A DNA stretch of 64,000 nt from Brevibacterium ihuae (GTDB lineage: Bacteria > Actinomycetota > Actinomycetes > Actinomycetales > Brevibacteriaceae): contig NZ_FXWZ01000002.1 of NCBI RefSeq assembly GCF_900184225.1, forward strand, positions 974,369 to 1,038,368, in the 5' to 3' direction. The notes beneath the pieces were generated by a model. That model saw nothing but the letters and a program-made list of their open reading frames with translations, did no database searches and was not told where the DNA came from. This document shows, piece by piece, positions 26,266-35,400 of this stretch. The position numbers and the translations under genes were made by a program. Position 1 is the first letter of the stretch. The number at the start of each line of letters is the position of its first letter.

Positions 26266-27702
26266 TCAGTTTGCGCGGTGGTGGAGCTTGCGAGCGGCCT
26301 CGGTCACCGAGCCGCTGAGCGAGGGGTACACGGTGAAGCTCGCGGACAGCTGATCGACGGTGAGCCGGTTCTCGACGGCGAGGGTGATCGGCAGGATGAG
26401 CTCGCTCGCCTTCGGGCCGACGACGACGCCGCCGAGGATCGAGCCCGAACCGCGCCGTGCGAAGAGCTTGACGAAGCCGTCGGTGATCTCCTGCATCTTG
26501 GCCCGCGGGTTCGTCGCGAGGGTCTGGGTCACGGTCTCGACCTCGTCGGAGTTCTCGAGGTAGTCCGCCTGGCTGAACCCGACGGTCGCGATCTCCGGGG
26601 CGGTGAACACGTTCGAGGCGACGTTGCGGAGCTTGAGCGGTGAGACCGCGTCCCCGAGCGCGTGCCACATCGCGATCCGTCCCTGCATCGCCGCGACCGA
26701 GGCGAGCGGCAGCACCGCCGTGCAGTCGCCGGCGGCGTAGACGCCGGGCGAGGAGGTGCGCGACACCCCGTCGACGGTGATGTGCCCGGACTCCTCCGTC
26801 TGCACCCCGGCGTCCTCGAGGCCGAGGCCCTCGGTGTTCGGGATCGAGCCGACGGCCATGAGGCAGTGCGAGGCCATGACCGTGCGCCCGTCCTCGAGCC
26901 GCACCTCGACCCCGGTGTCGGTGCGCGTGACGGAATCGGCCCGCGAGCGGGAGAGGACGTTCATCCCGCGGGACCGGAAGACCTTCTCGACGACCTCGGC
27001 GGCGTCGCTGTCCTCCCCCGGGAGCACCTGGTCGCGCGAGGACACGAGGGTGACCTCGCAGCCGAGCGCGTTGTACGCCGAGGCGAACTCCGCGCCGGTG
27101 ACGCCGGAGCCGACGACGACGAGGTGCTCCGGGAGCTCCTCGAGACCGTAGAGCTGGGTCCAGGTGAGGATCCGCTCGCCGTCGGGACGGGCGCTGTCGA
27201 GCTCGCGCGGATGGGCGCCGACGGCGAGGAGGACGGTGTCGGCCTCGAGGGTGTAGGTCGTCTTGGAGGACTCGACGACCTCGACCTGGCGCGGGCCGAT
27301 GAGGCGCGCCTGGCCCTTGATCGCCTTGACGCCTGCGCGCACGAGCCCCTCGTAGATGTCGGTCGCCTGGGCGTTCGCGAGCTCGAGGATCCGGGTGTTG
27401 ATCGCTCCGAGGTCCGCGCGGATCCGCCCGCCGGTGCTCGTCGAGGCCTCCTCGGTGTCGCCGTCGTCGAGCCGGATGCCGAGCGATCCGGATTCGGCGA
27501 TGTCGCCCATGAGTCCCGCGGTGGCGATGAGGGTCTTCGAGGGCACGACGTCGGTGAGCACGGCGGCGCCGCCGCAGCGGTTGCGCTCGATGAGCATGAC
27601 GTCGGCGCCGAGCTGGGCGGCGACGAGGGCGGCTTCATAGCCGCCGGGGCCGCCGCCGATGACGACGACGCGGTTCTGGGCGGGATCCAGTACGTTCTTC
27701 AC
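26266..27702 (-). CDS. lpdA: LpdA-type flavoprotein, NAD(P)H quinone reductase-like
   Basis: The 478-residue flavoprotein has the dihydrolipoamide-dehydrogenase fold: FAD motif GGGPGG (16-21), NAD motif VVGSGVTGAEFASAY and the second FAD motif VYAAGDCTAV. The redox-active CxxxxC pair is absent: the segment reads RCGGAAVLTDVVPSK with only Cys43. The C-terminal His-Glu dyad is missing too. This is the signature of M. tuberculosis LpdA (Rv3303c), which reduces quinones rather than lipoamide, so a redox-protective role is likely. The start is GTG 27702, six bases after CATGAT (27714-27709). It lies 12 bases after the ATPase stop. Confidence 0.9.
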   Translation of the reverse strand: MKNVLDPAQNRVVVIGGGPGGYEAALVAAQLGADVMLIERNRCGGAAVLTDVVPSKTLIATAGLMGDIAESGSLGIRLDDGDTEEASTSTGGRIRADLGAINTRILELANAQATDIYEGLVRAGVKAIKGQARLIGPRQVEVVESSKTTYTLEADTVLLAVGAHPRELDSARPDGERILTWTQLYGLEELPEHLVVVGSGVTGAEFASAYNALGCEVTLVSSRDQVLPGEDSDAAEVVEKVFRSRGMNVLSRSRADSVTRTDTGVEVRLEDGRTVMASHCLMAVGSIPNTEGLGLEDAGVQTEESGHITVDGVSRTSSPGVYAAGDCTAVLPLASVAAMQGRIAMWHALGDAVSPLKLRNVASNVFTAPEIATVGFSQADYLENSDEVETVTQTLATNPRAKMQEITDGFVKLFARRGSGSILGGVVVGPKASELILPITLAVENRLTVDQLSASFTVYPSLSGSVTEAARKLHHRAN

Positions 27703-27714
27703 CCGCTCATCATG

Positions 27715-29592
27715 TCAAACCTCGGAAGCGCTGGCGAAATCCTCCTGCGGAGCCGTCGGCACCTCGAGCGGAGTGCCGCCGAGAGCCCGGAGCGCACCGA
27801 GGATCGCGACGAGATCGACGCCCTCCTGGAGGAGCGCGCCGACGACCGCGGGCAGGTGGCCGAAGGCTGCGACGAGCATGAGGCCGAGCGAGATCGCGAT
27901 GCCGAGCCAGATGCTCTCGAGGGCGACGCGGACGGTCCGCTGGGCGATCCCGACAGCCTGGGCGGCCTTCGAGAGGTCGTCGGCGACGACGACCGCAGCG
28001 GCGGACTCGCTCGCCGCGGTCGCCCCGCGCGCTCCCATCGCGATGCCGACGTCGGCCGCCGCGAGGACCGGGGCGTCGTTGATGCCGTCGCCGACCATGA
28101 GCACCGGGCGGGGCCGGGCCGCGGCGACGAGGTCGACCTTCCCGGACGGGGAGCACTCCGCGTCGAACTCGTCGATGCCCGCCGCCCGCGCGATCGACTC
28201 CGCGGTCGGGGCGACGTCGCCGGTGATCATCCGGCAGTGCTCGACCCCGAGCCCGCGCAGGGCCGCGACGGTGCCCGCGGCCTCCGGGCGGAGCGGGTCG
28301 GCGAGCACGATGACGCCGGCGAGCGCGTCGCCGCGCGACACGTACACCGCGGTCTCCCCCGGTCCGAGCGGGAGGCGCGCGAGGTCGGGCACCCGCTCGG
28401 CGATGAACGTGGGCTTGCCCACCCGCACCTCGGCGCCGTCGGGCAGCGTCGCACGGACCCCATTCGTCGCGATCTCGTCGGCACCGGAGACCGCCGGCAG
28501 CGGCAGCCCGCGCTCCGCGGCGGCGGCGACGATGCGGGCGGCGAACACGTGGACGGAGTACTGCTCCGCCGCTGCGGCGAGGGAGAGCAGCTCGTCCTCG
28601 GTCGCGCTCGCGGGGTGGAGGGCGCGGATCTCCGGCCGCCCGCGGGTGAGCGTCCCGGTCTTGTCGAAGGCGGCGGTGCGGACGCGGGACAGCGCCTCGA
28701 TCGCCCCGCCGTTCTTGACGATGACGCCGGTGCGCGCGGTCCGGCTCATCCCGCCCATGAAGGCCACCGGGGCGGCGATGAGGAGCGGGCACGGGGTGGC
28801 GACGACGAGCACCTCTGCGAAGCGCACGGGATCGCCGCTCACCGCCCAGGCGATGCCGGCGATGGCGAGCGCGACGAGGGTGAAGGGCACGGCGTAGCGA
28901 TCGGCGAGCCGGACCATCGGCGCCTTCGAGCTCACGGCCTCGCTGACGAGGGTGACGATCGAGTGATACTGCGAGTCCTCCTCCGCGGCGGTGGCGCGCA
29001 TGGTGAAGGCCTCGGTGCCGTTGACGGTGCCGGAGTACACCGCATCCCCGGCGGTCTTCGTCACCGGCAGCGGCTCGCCGGTGAGCGAGGACTCGTCGAT
29101 CGAGGCGTGCGCGTCCGCGACCGCGCCGTCGACCGGCAGCACCTCGGCCGGGCGGACGAGCAGGCGGTCACCGGGGACGACCTCGGCCACGGGGATCCGG
29201 GTGATCTCGCCGTCGGACCCGATGCGGTTCGCGAAGGACGGCGCCCTGCTCAGCAGCGCGTCGAGCTCGCGCCCTGCGCGGCCGGCCGCGAAGTCCTCGA
29301 TCGCCTCGCCGCCGGTGAGCATGAGGACGATGATGAGTCCGGCCACGTACTCCCCGACGAGCACGGTGGCCACCATCGCGACGACGGCGAGGATGTCGAG
29401 GCCCCAGGATCCGCGCAGGATGTCGCGGATCATGTCCCGCGCGGTGAGCACGACGACGAGCCCGATGACGCCGGTGGCGATGATCCGGGCCGGTCCGGGA
29501 TGCCCGAGGCCGAGCAGGACGAGGACCGTCGTGAGCGCGGCGAGGGCGAGCGCGACGAGCGGATAGCTGCGGAAGAAGTCGAGCGCCTTCAT
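27715..29592 (-). CDS. heavy-metal P1B-type ATPase with TPCP motif
   Basis: The protein (625 aa from ATG 29592) is a metal-exporting P-type ATPase: TGEP (171-174), transmembrane metal motif ATPCP with Cys268, phosphorylation site DKTGTLT from Asp310, and the hinge GDGINDAP. No N-terminal metal-binding domain is present. TPCP instead of CPC places it near the small TPC class (P1B-5-like, reported for Ni/Fe transport), so metal choice is uncertain. The nucleotide-binding HP dipeptide is His348-Val349 (SVHVFA). I preferred ATG 29592, with CACCAT six bases upstream, over GTG 29628. It is followed closely by lpdA. Confidence 0.88.
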   Translation of the reverse strand: MKALDFFRSYPLVALALAALTTVLVLLGLGHPGPARIIATGVIGLVVVLTARDMIRDILRGSWGLDILAVVAMVATVLVGEYVAGLIIVLMLTGGEAIEDFAAGRAGRELDALLSRAPSFANRIGSDGEITRIPVAEVVPGDRLLVRPAEVLPVDGAVADAHASIDESSLTGEPLPVTKTAGDAVYSGTVNGTEAFTMRATAAEEDSQYHSIVTLVSEAVSSKAPMVRLADRYAVPFTLVALAIAGIAWAVSGDPVRFAEVLVVATPCPLLIAAPVAFMGGMSRTARTGVIVKNGGAIEALSRVRTAAFDKTGTLTRGRPEIRALHPASATEDELLSLAAAAEQYSVHVFAARIVAAAAERGLPLPAVSGADEIATNGVRATLPDGAEVRVGKPTFIAERVPDLARLPLGPGETAVYVSRGDALAGVIVLADPLRPEAAGTVAALRGLGVEHCRMITGDVAPTAESIARAAGIDEFDAECSPSGKVDLVAAARPRPVLMVGDGINDAPVLAAADVGIAMGARGATAASESAAAVVVADDLSKAAQAVGIAQRTVRVALESIWLGIAISLGLMLVAAFGHLPAVVGALLQEGVDLVAILGALRALGGTPLEVPTAPQEDFASASEV

Positions 29593-29664
29593 ACCCCCAT
29601 GGTGGCCCGGACCGGCGCGGTCCGCCACGAAGGACAGGACAACCTCAGTCGCCCGGAACCCGCC

Positions 29665-30237
29665 TCAGAGGATGCGACCGCGGTCGCGGTGGAGCGCGGT
29701 GATCTCTTCGTAGGCCTCGGCGTTGGCGTGGACGCGCGCGAGGTCGTCGTCGGTGAGCGGCCGGCGCACCTTCGCCGGCACCCCGGCGACGAGCGAGCCG
29801 TCGGGCACCTCGGTGCCCTCGAGGACGACGGCGCCGGCGGCGACGAGTGAGCCGCTGCCGATCCGGCACTCGTTGAGCAGGGTGGAGCTCATCCCGACGA
29901 GGACGTCGTCGCCGATGATGCAGCCGTGGACGAGTGCCCGGTGGCCCACGGAGACCCGGTCCCCGATGACCACCGGCCGTCCGGGATCGGCGTGCATGAC
30001 CGTGCTGTCCTGGACGTTCGTGCCCGAACCGATGGTGATCGAGTTGCGGTCGGCCCGGAGCACGCAGCCGTAGTAGATGCTGCTGTTCGGCCCCACACGG
30101 ACGTCGCCGATGAGCGTGGCGCCGGGGGCGATGAAGGCGGTCGGGTCGATCGTCGGGGAGACGCCGTCGATCGCGATGAGGCGGACGTCGGCGAGGTCGC
30201 CGAGCGGGCGGCCGGGTGCGGTGTGCGTGTCGGTCAT
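29665..30237 (-). CDS. gamma-carbonic-anhydrase-like hexapeptide-repeat protein
   Basis: The 190-residue protein is a left-handed beta-helix of hexapeptide repeats (residues about 30-160) with the gamma-CA/YrdA residues RADRNSITIGSGTNVQDSTVMH and VSVGHRALVHGC. These carry the histidines expected to bind zinc, one in MHAD and the pair in GHRALVHGC. Most YrdA-like bacterial proteins have weak or no carbonic anhydrase activity, so the reaction is uncertain. The ATG at 30237 is chosen because it begins just before the family domain; no strong ribosome site is seen. The gene precedes the P1B ATPase on the same strand. Confidence 0.88.
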   Translation of the reverse strand: MTDTHTAPGRPLGDLADVRLIAIDGVSPTIDPTAFIAPGATLIGDVRVGPNSSIYYGCVLRADRNSITIGSGTNVQDSTVMHADPGRPVVIGDRVSVGHRALVHGCIIGDDVLVGMSSTLLNECRIGSGSLVAAGAVVLEGTEVPDGSLVAGVPAKVRRPLTDDDLARVHANAEAYEEITALHRDRGRIL

Positions 30238-30519
30238 GGGGTCCAGCCAAGCAGACGCCGGTGCGGTGCACAAGACCGGTCGGGCGCCGTCCCACCGCTG
30301 GCCGACGGATTTGCGCCGGGCGCCGGGATGTGCCGAGAATGGGAATCTGTCAGTGATTTCACACTGCTGCACCCTTGTGCCCTCTTCCGGCCTGTGTGAG
30401 TCTGGTGATGATCATTTCACCGATCGTCGATGACACATGCCGCGAGACCGTGCCCGCGCTCCCTGGGAGACGCCGCCGCGATCCGGCTTCGGCGAATTCC
30501 GCTTCCAGGAAAGGACACC
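30238..30519 (+). promoter_or_regulatory. whiB1 upstream region with inverted repeats
   Basis: This 282-base stretch between divergent genes holds no convincing ORF. It is visibly richer in A+T near 30345-30425. It contains CAGTG-N6-CACTG (30351-30366) and GGTGA-N8-TCACC (30404-30421). GATGAT at 30407-30412 may be a -10. Mycobacterial whiB1 also has a long regulated leader; here the sites are only candidates. Confidence 0.4.
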
Positions 30520-30768
30520 ATGGATTGGCGCCACCGCGCGGCGTGCCTCAATGAGGACCCGGAGCTCTTCTTCCCCATCGGCAACACCGGGCCCGCCCTG
30601 CTCCAGATCGAAGAGGCCAAGAGCGTCTGCCGCCGGTGCGAAGTCGTGGAGACCTGCCTCCAGTGGGCACTCGAGTCCGGTCAGGACTCCGGGGTCTGGG
30701 GCGGACTGAGCGAGGACGAGCGCCGCGCCCTCAAGCGCCGCGCCGCTCGCGCCCGCCGCGCAGGCTGA
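30520..30768 (+). CDS. whiB1: WhiB1-type iron-sulfur transcription factor
   Basis: This 82-residue Wbl protein holds a [4Fe-4S] cluster on Cys9, Cys37, Cys40 and Cys46, exactly the WhiB1 spacing. GVWGG at about 58-62 is followed by a basic tail (RRALKRRAARARR) for DNA binding. The start MDWRHRAAC and FFPIGNTGPAL segment match WhiB1 rather than other Wbl proteins. In mycobacteria WhiB1 is essential, binds the primary sigma factor and senses nitric oxide. AGGAAAGGA precedes ATG 30520. The gene converges on pdtaS, the same pairing as Rv3219/Rv3220c. Confidence 0.96.
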   Translation: MDWRHRAACLNEDPELFFPIGNTGPALLQIEEAKSVCRRCEVVETCLQWALESGQDSGVWGGLSEDERRALKRRAARARRAG

Positions 30769-30786
30769 GCCGCGCACCGCACGTCC

Positions 30787-30822
30787 CCGACGGCCGCCGA
30801 CCGCGAGGTCGGCGGCCGTCGG
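30787..30822. terminator. bidirectional 16-bp hairpin between whiB1 and pdtaS
   Basis: A perfect 16-base stem (30787-30802 with 30807-30822) closes on GCGA. It lies 18 bases after the whiB1 stop and 57 bases from the pdtaS stop. It has no T tract but is very stable. Confidence 0.85.
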
Positions 30823-30879
30823 CGTTCCGGGCCCGCACTGCGGTGACGCCGGAGGCTCGCACCCGCAGGCGTCCGGGGC

Positions 30880-32397
30880 TCACACCCCGTCGGCGCGCAG
30901 CGGCACGTCGATGACCGCCTCGGTCCCGCCGCCCTCGCGCGGGCGCCATTCGATGCTTCCGGAGAGGTCGCTCGTGATGAGCGTGCGCACGATCTGGGTG
31001 CCGAGGCCGCGGCCCGGCCCCTCCACCGGCCGCAGGCCCACGCCGTCGTCGGCGATCGTCACCGTGAGCCGGTCGGGCTGCCGCTCGGGGGTGACCCACA
31101 CCGAGCCGCGCAGCGTGTCCTGGTCCGCGGGCTTCGCCGAGAGCGGGAAGCCGTGCTCGATCGCGTTCGTCACGAGCTCGGTGAGGGCGAGCGCGAGCGA
31201 GGTCGCGTCGGCCGAGGAGATCGCGCCGAAGCTCGCGGTGCGGCGCAGCGAGATCTCGACGCCGGGCGAGGTGAGCTCCGGAGTGAGCCGCAGGCCCTTG
31301 TCGACGATCTCGTCGAAGTCGACCTCGCTCTCCACCCCCTGGCTCAGCACGTCGTGGACGACGGCGATGATCGCCACCCGGCGCATCGCCTCCTCGAGCG
31401 CGGCGCGCGACTCCTCGGACTCCATCCGGCGGGCCTGGAGCCGCAGGAGCGCCGAGACCGTCTGGAGGTTGTTCTTCACCCGGTGGTGCATCTCGCGGAT
31501 CATCGCGTCGCGGCTCAGCAGCTCGCGCTCGCGACGGCGCAGCTCGGAGACGTCGCGAGCGAGGATGATCGCCCCGGTGCGAGTCCCGGCGCGGGTGATC
31601 GGGATCGCCCGCAGCGACACCGTCACGCGACCGGACTCGACCTCGGTGCGCCACGGCGCGCGCCCGGTGAGGACGAGCGGCAGCGTCTCGTCGACCGGGC
31701 GCAGCTGCGCGATGAGCCCGGAGACGACCTCGGCGAGATAGCGGCCCTCGATCTCCCCCTCATGGCCGAGCCGGTGGAGCACCGACACGCCGTTGGGCGA
31801 GGCATAGCGCACCCGGCCCTCCCGGTTGAGCACGATGAGGCCGTCGCCCACCCGCGGTTCGCCGCGTTGAGCGCCGGAGGGGGCGCTGAGGTCGGGGAAG
31901 GCGCCCTCGGCGATCATCGACAGGAGCATCGTCGCGCTGCTCCGGTAGTAGCGCTCGAGGCGGGACGAACCCTGGCGCCGGCTCTCCTCGGTGTGGCGGG
32001 TGAGGACGGCGATGACCCGGCCGGCGCGCACGACCGGCACCGCCTCGGCGCCGACGAGGGGCGGCTCCCCCGCCTGGGAGATGACGATCCGCTGCTCGGA
32101 GTGCGCGGCATCGAGCAGCGCCTGCTCCTCAGCGGAGGCGAGGGTGCCGACCTCGTCGCGCGGATACACCGTGGAGCCGGTGGTCGGTCGGCAGTGGGCG
32201 ATGACGCGGAAGTCGGGCAGGCCCGGGTCCCGGTCGCCCGCCTCGTCCTCCCGGGCGCGGCTGGGCACCCAGAGGACGAGGTCGGCGAAGGACAGATCGG
32301 CGATGAGCTGCCAGTCGCCGACGACGAGGTGGAGCCATTCGACGTCCTCCCCGTCGACGATCCCCTCCGCAGCCAGCAGATCGCTCAGCAGACCCAT
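30880..32397 (-). CDS. pdtaS: PdtaS-type cytosolic histidine kinase
   Basis: The 505-residue protein has no membrane helix. It has an N-terminal GAF-like domain (about 1-155), a PAS domain (about 180-285) and an HWE/HisKA_2 kinase with REMHHRVKNNLQTVSALLRLQ (the phospho-accepting His at 304/305), the N box LTELVTNAIEHGF and DDGVGLR. PdtaS phosphorylates PdtaR, an ANTAR-type RNA-binding antiterminator; no pdtaR is in this window. In mycobacteria the pair responds to metals, NO and nutrient stress. ATG 32397 has GGAGGAG upstream. It lies 13 bases after gdh and may be co-transcribed. Confidence 0.94.
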   Translation of the reverse strand: MGLLSDLLAAEGIVDGEDVEWLHLVVGDWQLIADLSFADLVLWVPSRAREDEAGDRDPGLPDFRVIAHCRPTTGSTVYPRDEVGTLASAEEQALLDAAHSEQRIVISQAGEPPLVGAEAVPVVRAGRVIAVLTRHTEESRRQGSSRLERYYRSSATMLLSMIAEGAFPDLSAPSGAQRGEPRVGDGLIVLNREGRVRYASPNGVSVLHRLGHEGEIEGRYLAEVVSGLIAQLRPVDETLPLVLTGRAPWRTEVESGRVTVSLRAIPITRAGTRTGAIILARDVSELRRRERELLSRDAMIREMHHRVKNNLQTVSALLRLQARRMESEESRAALEEAMRRVAIIAVVHDVLSQGVESEVDFDEIVDKGLRLTPELTSPGVEISLRRTASFGAISSADATSLALALTELVTNAIEHGFPLSAKPADQDTLRGSVWVTPERQPDRLTVTIADDGVGLRPVEGPGRGLGTQIVRTLITSDLSGSIEWRPREGGGTEAVIDVPLRADGV

Positions 32398-32410
32398 GCT
32401 CCTCCTCAGA

Positions 32411-35400
32411 TCAGGTGTCCTGCAGACCCCACTCGGTGGATCGCACCACCGAGCGCATCATCCGCAGGAGCACCGACAACGGCGCCTGATCGACCTGGTC
32501 GAGCGCGACGACCTCGTCGATCGTCGACAGGACCTGGCGCAGCGAGGCGTCGGTGCGCACCCGCCACTGGGCGATCCGGTCGTCGGCGCGCTCGGCCGGG
32601 GTGGCCCGGTCGCTGTCCGTCGCCGCGAGGATCGCCCCGACCATCGAGTGCACCGCCTGGTAGTAGTCGTCGCGCATCGCTCCCCGGGCCAGCGCCGTCC
32701 ACCGATTGCGGCGATCGAGATCGCCGATCATCTCGAGCAGCTCGGAACCGGAGAGCAGGTCGGTCACCGCATAGTACACCTCGGCGGCGTCCATCGCGGG
32801 CGTACCGGAGCGCGTCGCCGCCTGCGCGACGTCGAGCAGCGCGAACTCGTCGAGCAGCGCGGCGGCGCGGAACGCGAGGTCGTGGGGCACGCCCTCGCCG
32901 ATCCAGCCGTGCGCCGCGTCCTCGAGCTCCGCCCGGTCCCGACCGCGGAGCAGCCCGTGGATCCGGGGACGCAGCTCGCGCACCGCCTGCCGGTAGCGCT
33001 CGATCTCCGCGGTGACGTCGAGGCCGTCGGGCACCTGGTGGACGAGCCAGCGCGAGGCCCGGTCGAGGAGCCGCACGTAGCCGTGGAGCAGCTCGACCTG
33101 CACGGCGGCCGGCACCCGGTTGTCGAGCCCGCAGATCGCCTCGAAGTGCTCATCGAGGTCGAACACGCGGCTCACCACGGTGAAGACGCGGACGATCTGC
33201 GGGACCGAGGCGCCGGTCTCCTCCTGCATCCGGTACAGGTAGGTCAGGCCGCCGCGGTCGACGACCCGGTTGACGAGGTGCGCCGTGGCGATCTCGCGGC
33301 GCAGCGGGTGCGCCGACAGCGCCTGGGAGTGGGCCCGGGCGAGGCTGTCGGGGAAGTACTCGGCGAGATGCTCGGCCATCCAGTCCTCGTCCGGCACGTC
33401 GCTGCCGAGGATCCGGTCGGCGGCGTCCATCTTGACGTAGGCGAGCAGCACCGCGAGCTCCGGCGAGGTGAACCCGCCGCCCGCCTCGGCGCGCCGGGTG
33501 AGCGCGCGGTCGTCGGGCAGGAACTCGACCGCCCGGTCGAGGTCGGCGGTCTTCTCGAGATGGCTGAGGAGGCGCCGCTGGGTGCTCGTCATCGACAGCG
33601 CGCGGTCGCGGGCCTCGCCGAGGGCGACGTTCTGGCTGTAGTTGTTCGCGAGCACGAGATCGGCGACCTCGTCGGTCATCGACTCGAGCACCGACTCCCG
33701 GTCCTCCGGGGAGAACTCCCCGCGGCGGATGAGGAGGTCGAGGAGGAGCTTGATGTTGACCTCGTGGTCGGAGCAGTCGACGCCGGCGGAGTTGTCGACG
33801 GCGTCGGTGTTGAGCCGCACTCCGCCGAGCGCGGCCTCGATGCGGCCGAGCTGCGTGAAGCCGAGATTGCCGCCCTCGCCGACGACGCGCACCCGGAGGT
33901 CCGCCCCGTCGATCCGGATCGCGTCGTTCGCCCGGTCGCCGACCGCGGCGTGGGACTCCGATCCCGCCTTGACGTAGGTGCCGATGCCGCCGTTGTAGAG
34001 CAGGTCCACGGGGGCGGCGAGGATCGCGCGGATGACCTCGGTGGGCGGGTACGGACCGGGCCGGATGTCGAGCCGCTCGGCGGCCTGCGGGCTGAGGTCG
34101 ATCGACTTGAGCGAGCGGGAGTACACGCCGCCGCCTTCCGAGATGAGCTCGGGATCGTAGTCCTGCCAGCTCGAGCGCGGGGTCTCGAACAGGCGCCGGC
34201 GCTCGGCGTAGGAGCGCGCGGCGTCGGGATCGGGGTCGATGAACACGTCGCGGTGGTCGAAGGCCGCGACGAGCCGGATCCGGTCGCTGCGGAGCATGCC
34301 GTTGCCGAACACGTCACCGCTCATGTCGCCGATGCCCACCGCGGTGAATTCCTCTCTCGCGGTGTCGAGCCCGAGCTCCCGGAAGTGCCGCTCGACGGAC
34401 TTCCACGCACCGCGCGAGGTGATCCCCATCGCCTTGTGGTCGTAGCCCACCGAGCCGCCCGAGGCGAAGGCGTCGCCGAGCCAGAACCCGCGGTCGAGAG
34501 CGATCCCGTTCGCGACGTCGGAGAACCGTGCGGTGCCCTTGTCGGCGGCGACGACGAGGTAGCTGTCCTCGCCGTCGTGGACGACGGTGCGCTCCGGGGT
34601 CACGGTGCGCGTCCCCTCGCCCTCGGGCACGAGGTTGTCGGTGACGTCGAGGAGCGCGCCGATGAAGAGCTCGTAGGCGTGCTGGCCGGCGGCCGCCCAG
34701 GCCTCGCGGTCAGCCGCCGGGTCCGGCAGCTGCTTGGGGTAGAAGCCGCCCTTGGCGCCCGTCGGCACGATGAGCGCGTTCTTCACCATCTGCGCCTTGA
34801 CGAGCCCGAGCACCTCCGTCCGGAAGTCGTCGGCGCGGTCCGACCAGCGCAGCCCGCCGCGCGCCACGGGTCCGAAGCGCAGGTGGACGCCCTCGACCTC
34901 CGGGGAGTACACCCACATCTCGAGGGCGGGGCGCGGCTTGGGCACGAAGTCGAGCTCGGTGGGGTGGATCTTGAACACCGCGGCGGCCGGCATCCGGCCG
35001 TCGGCGGGCTGGTAGACGTTCGTCCGCACCGTGGCGCGGATGAGCGCGAGCACCGAGCGGAGCACCCGGTCGGCGTCGAGGCTCGCGACCTCGGCGAGCG
35101 TCTTCTCGATCCGCTCCTCGACCTCGGCGGCCCGGTCCGCGCGGGATCCCTGCTCCTCGTCGAGGTCGGGGTCGAAGCGCACCCGGAAGAGCTCGACGAG
35201 CGCGGCGGTGATCTCCTCGTGGGTGGTGAACACCTCTCCCATGTGCCGCTCGGTGAGGGAGAACCCCGCCTGCCGCAGGTAATGGGTGAAGGCGCGGATG
35301 ATGCTGACGTCCTGCCACTCGAGGCCGGCGGCGACGAGGCTGTCCATCCGGCCCGTCTCGCGCTCGCCGGTCCAGGCCGAGGCGAACGCGCTCTCGATCC

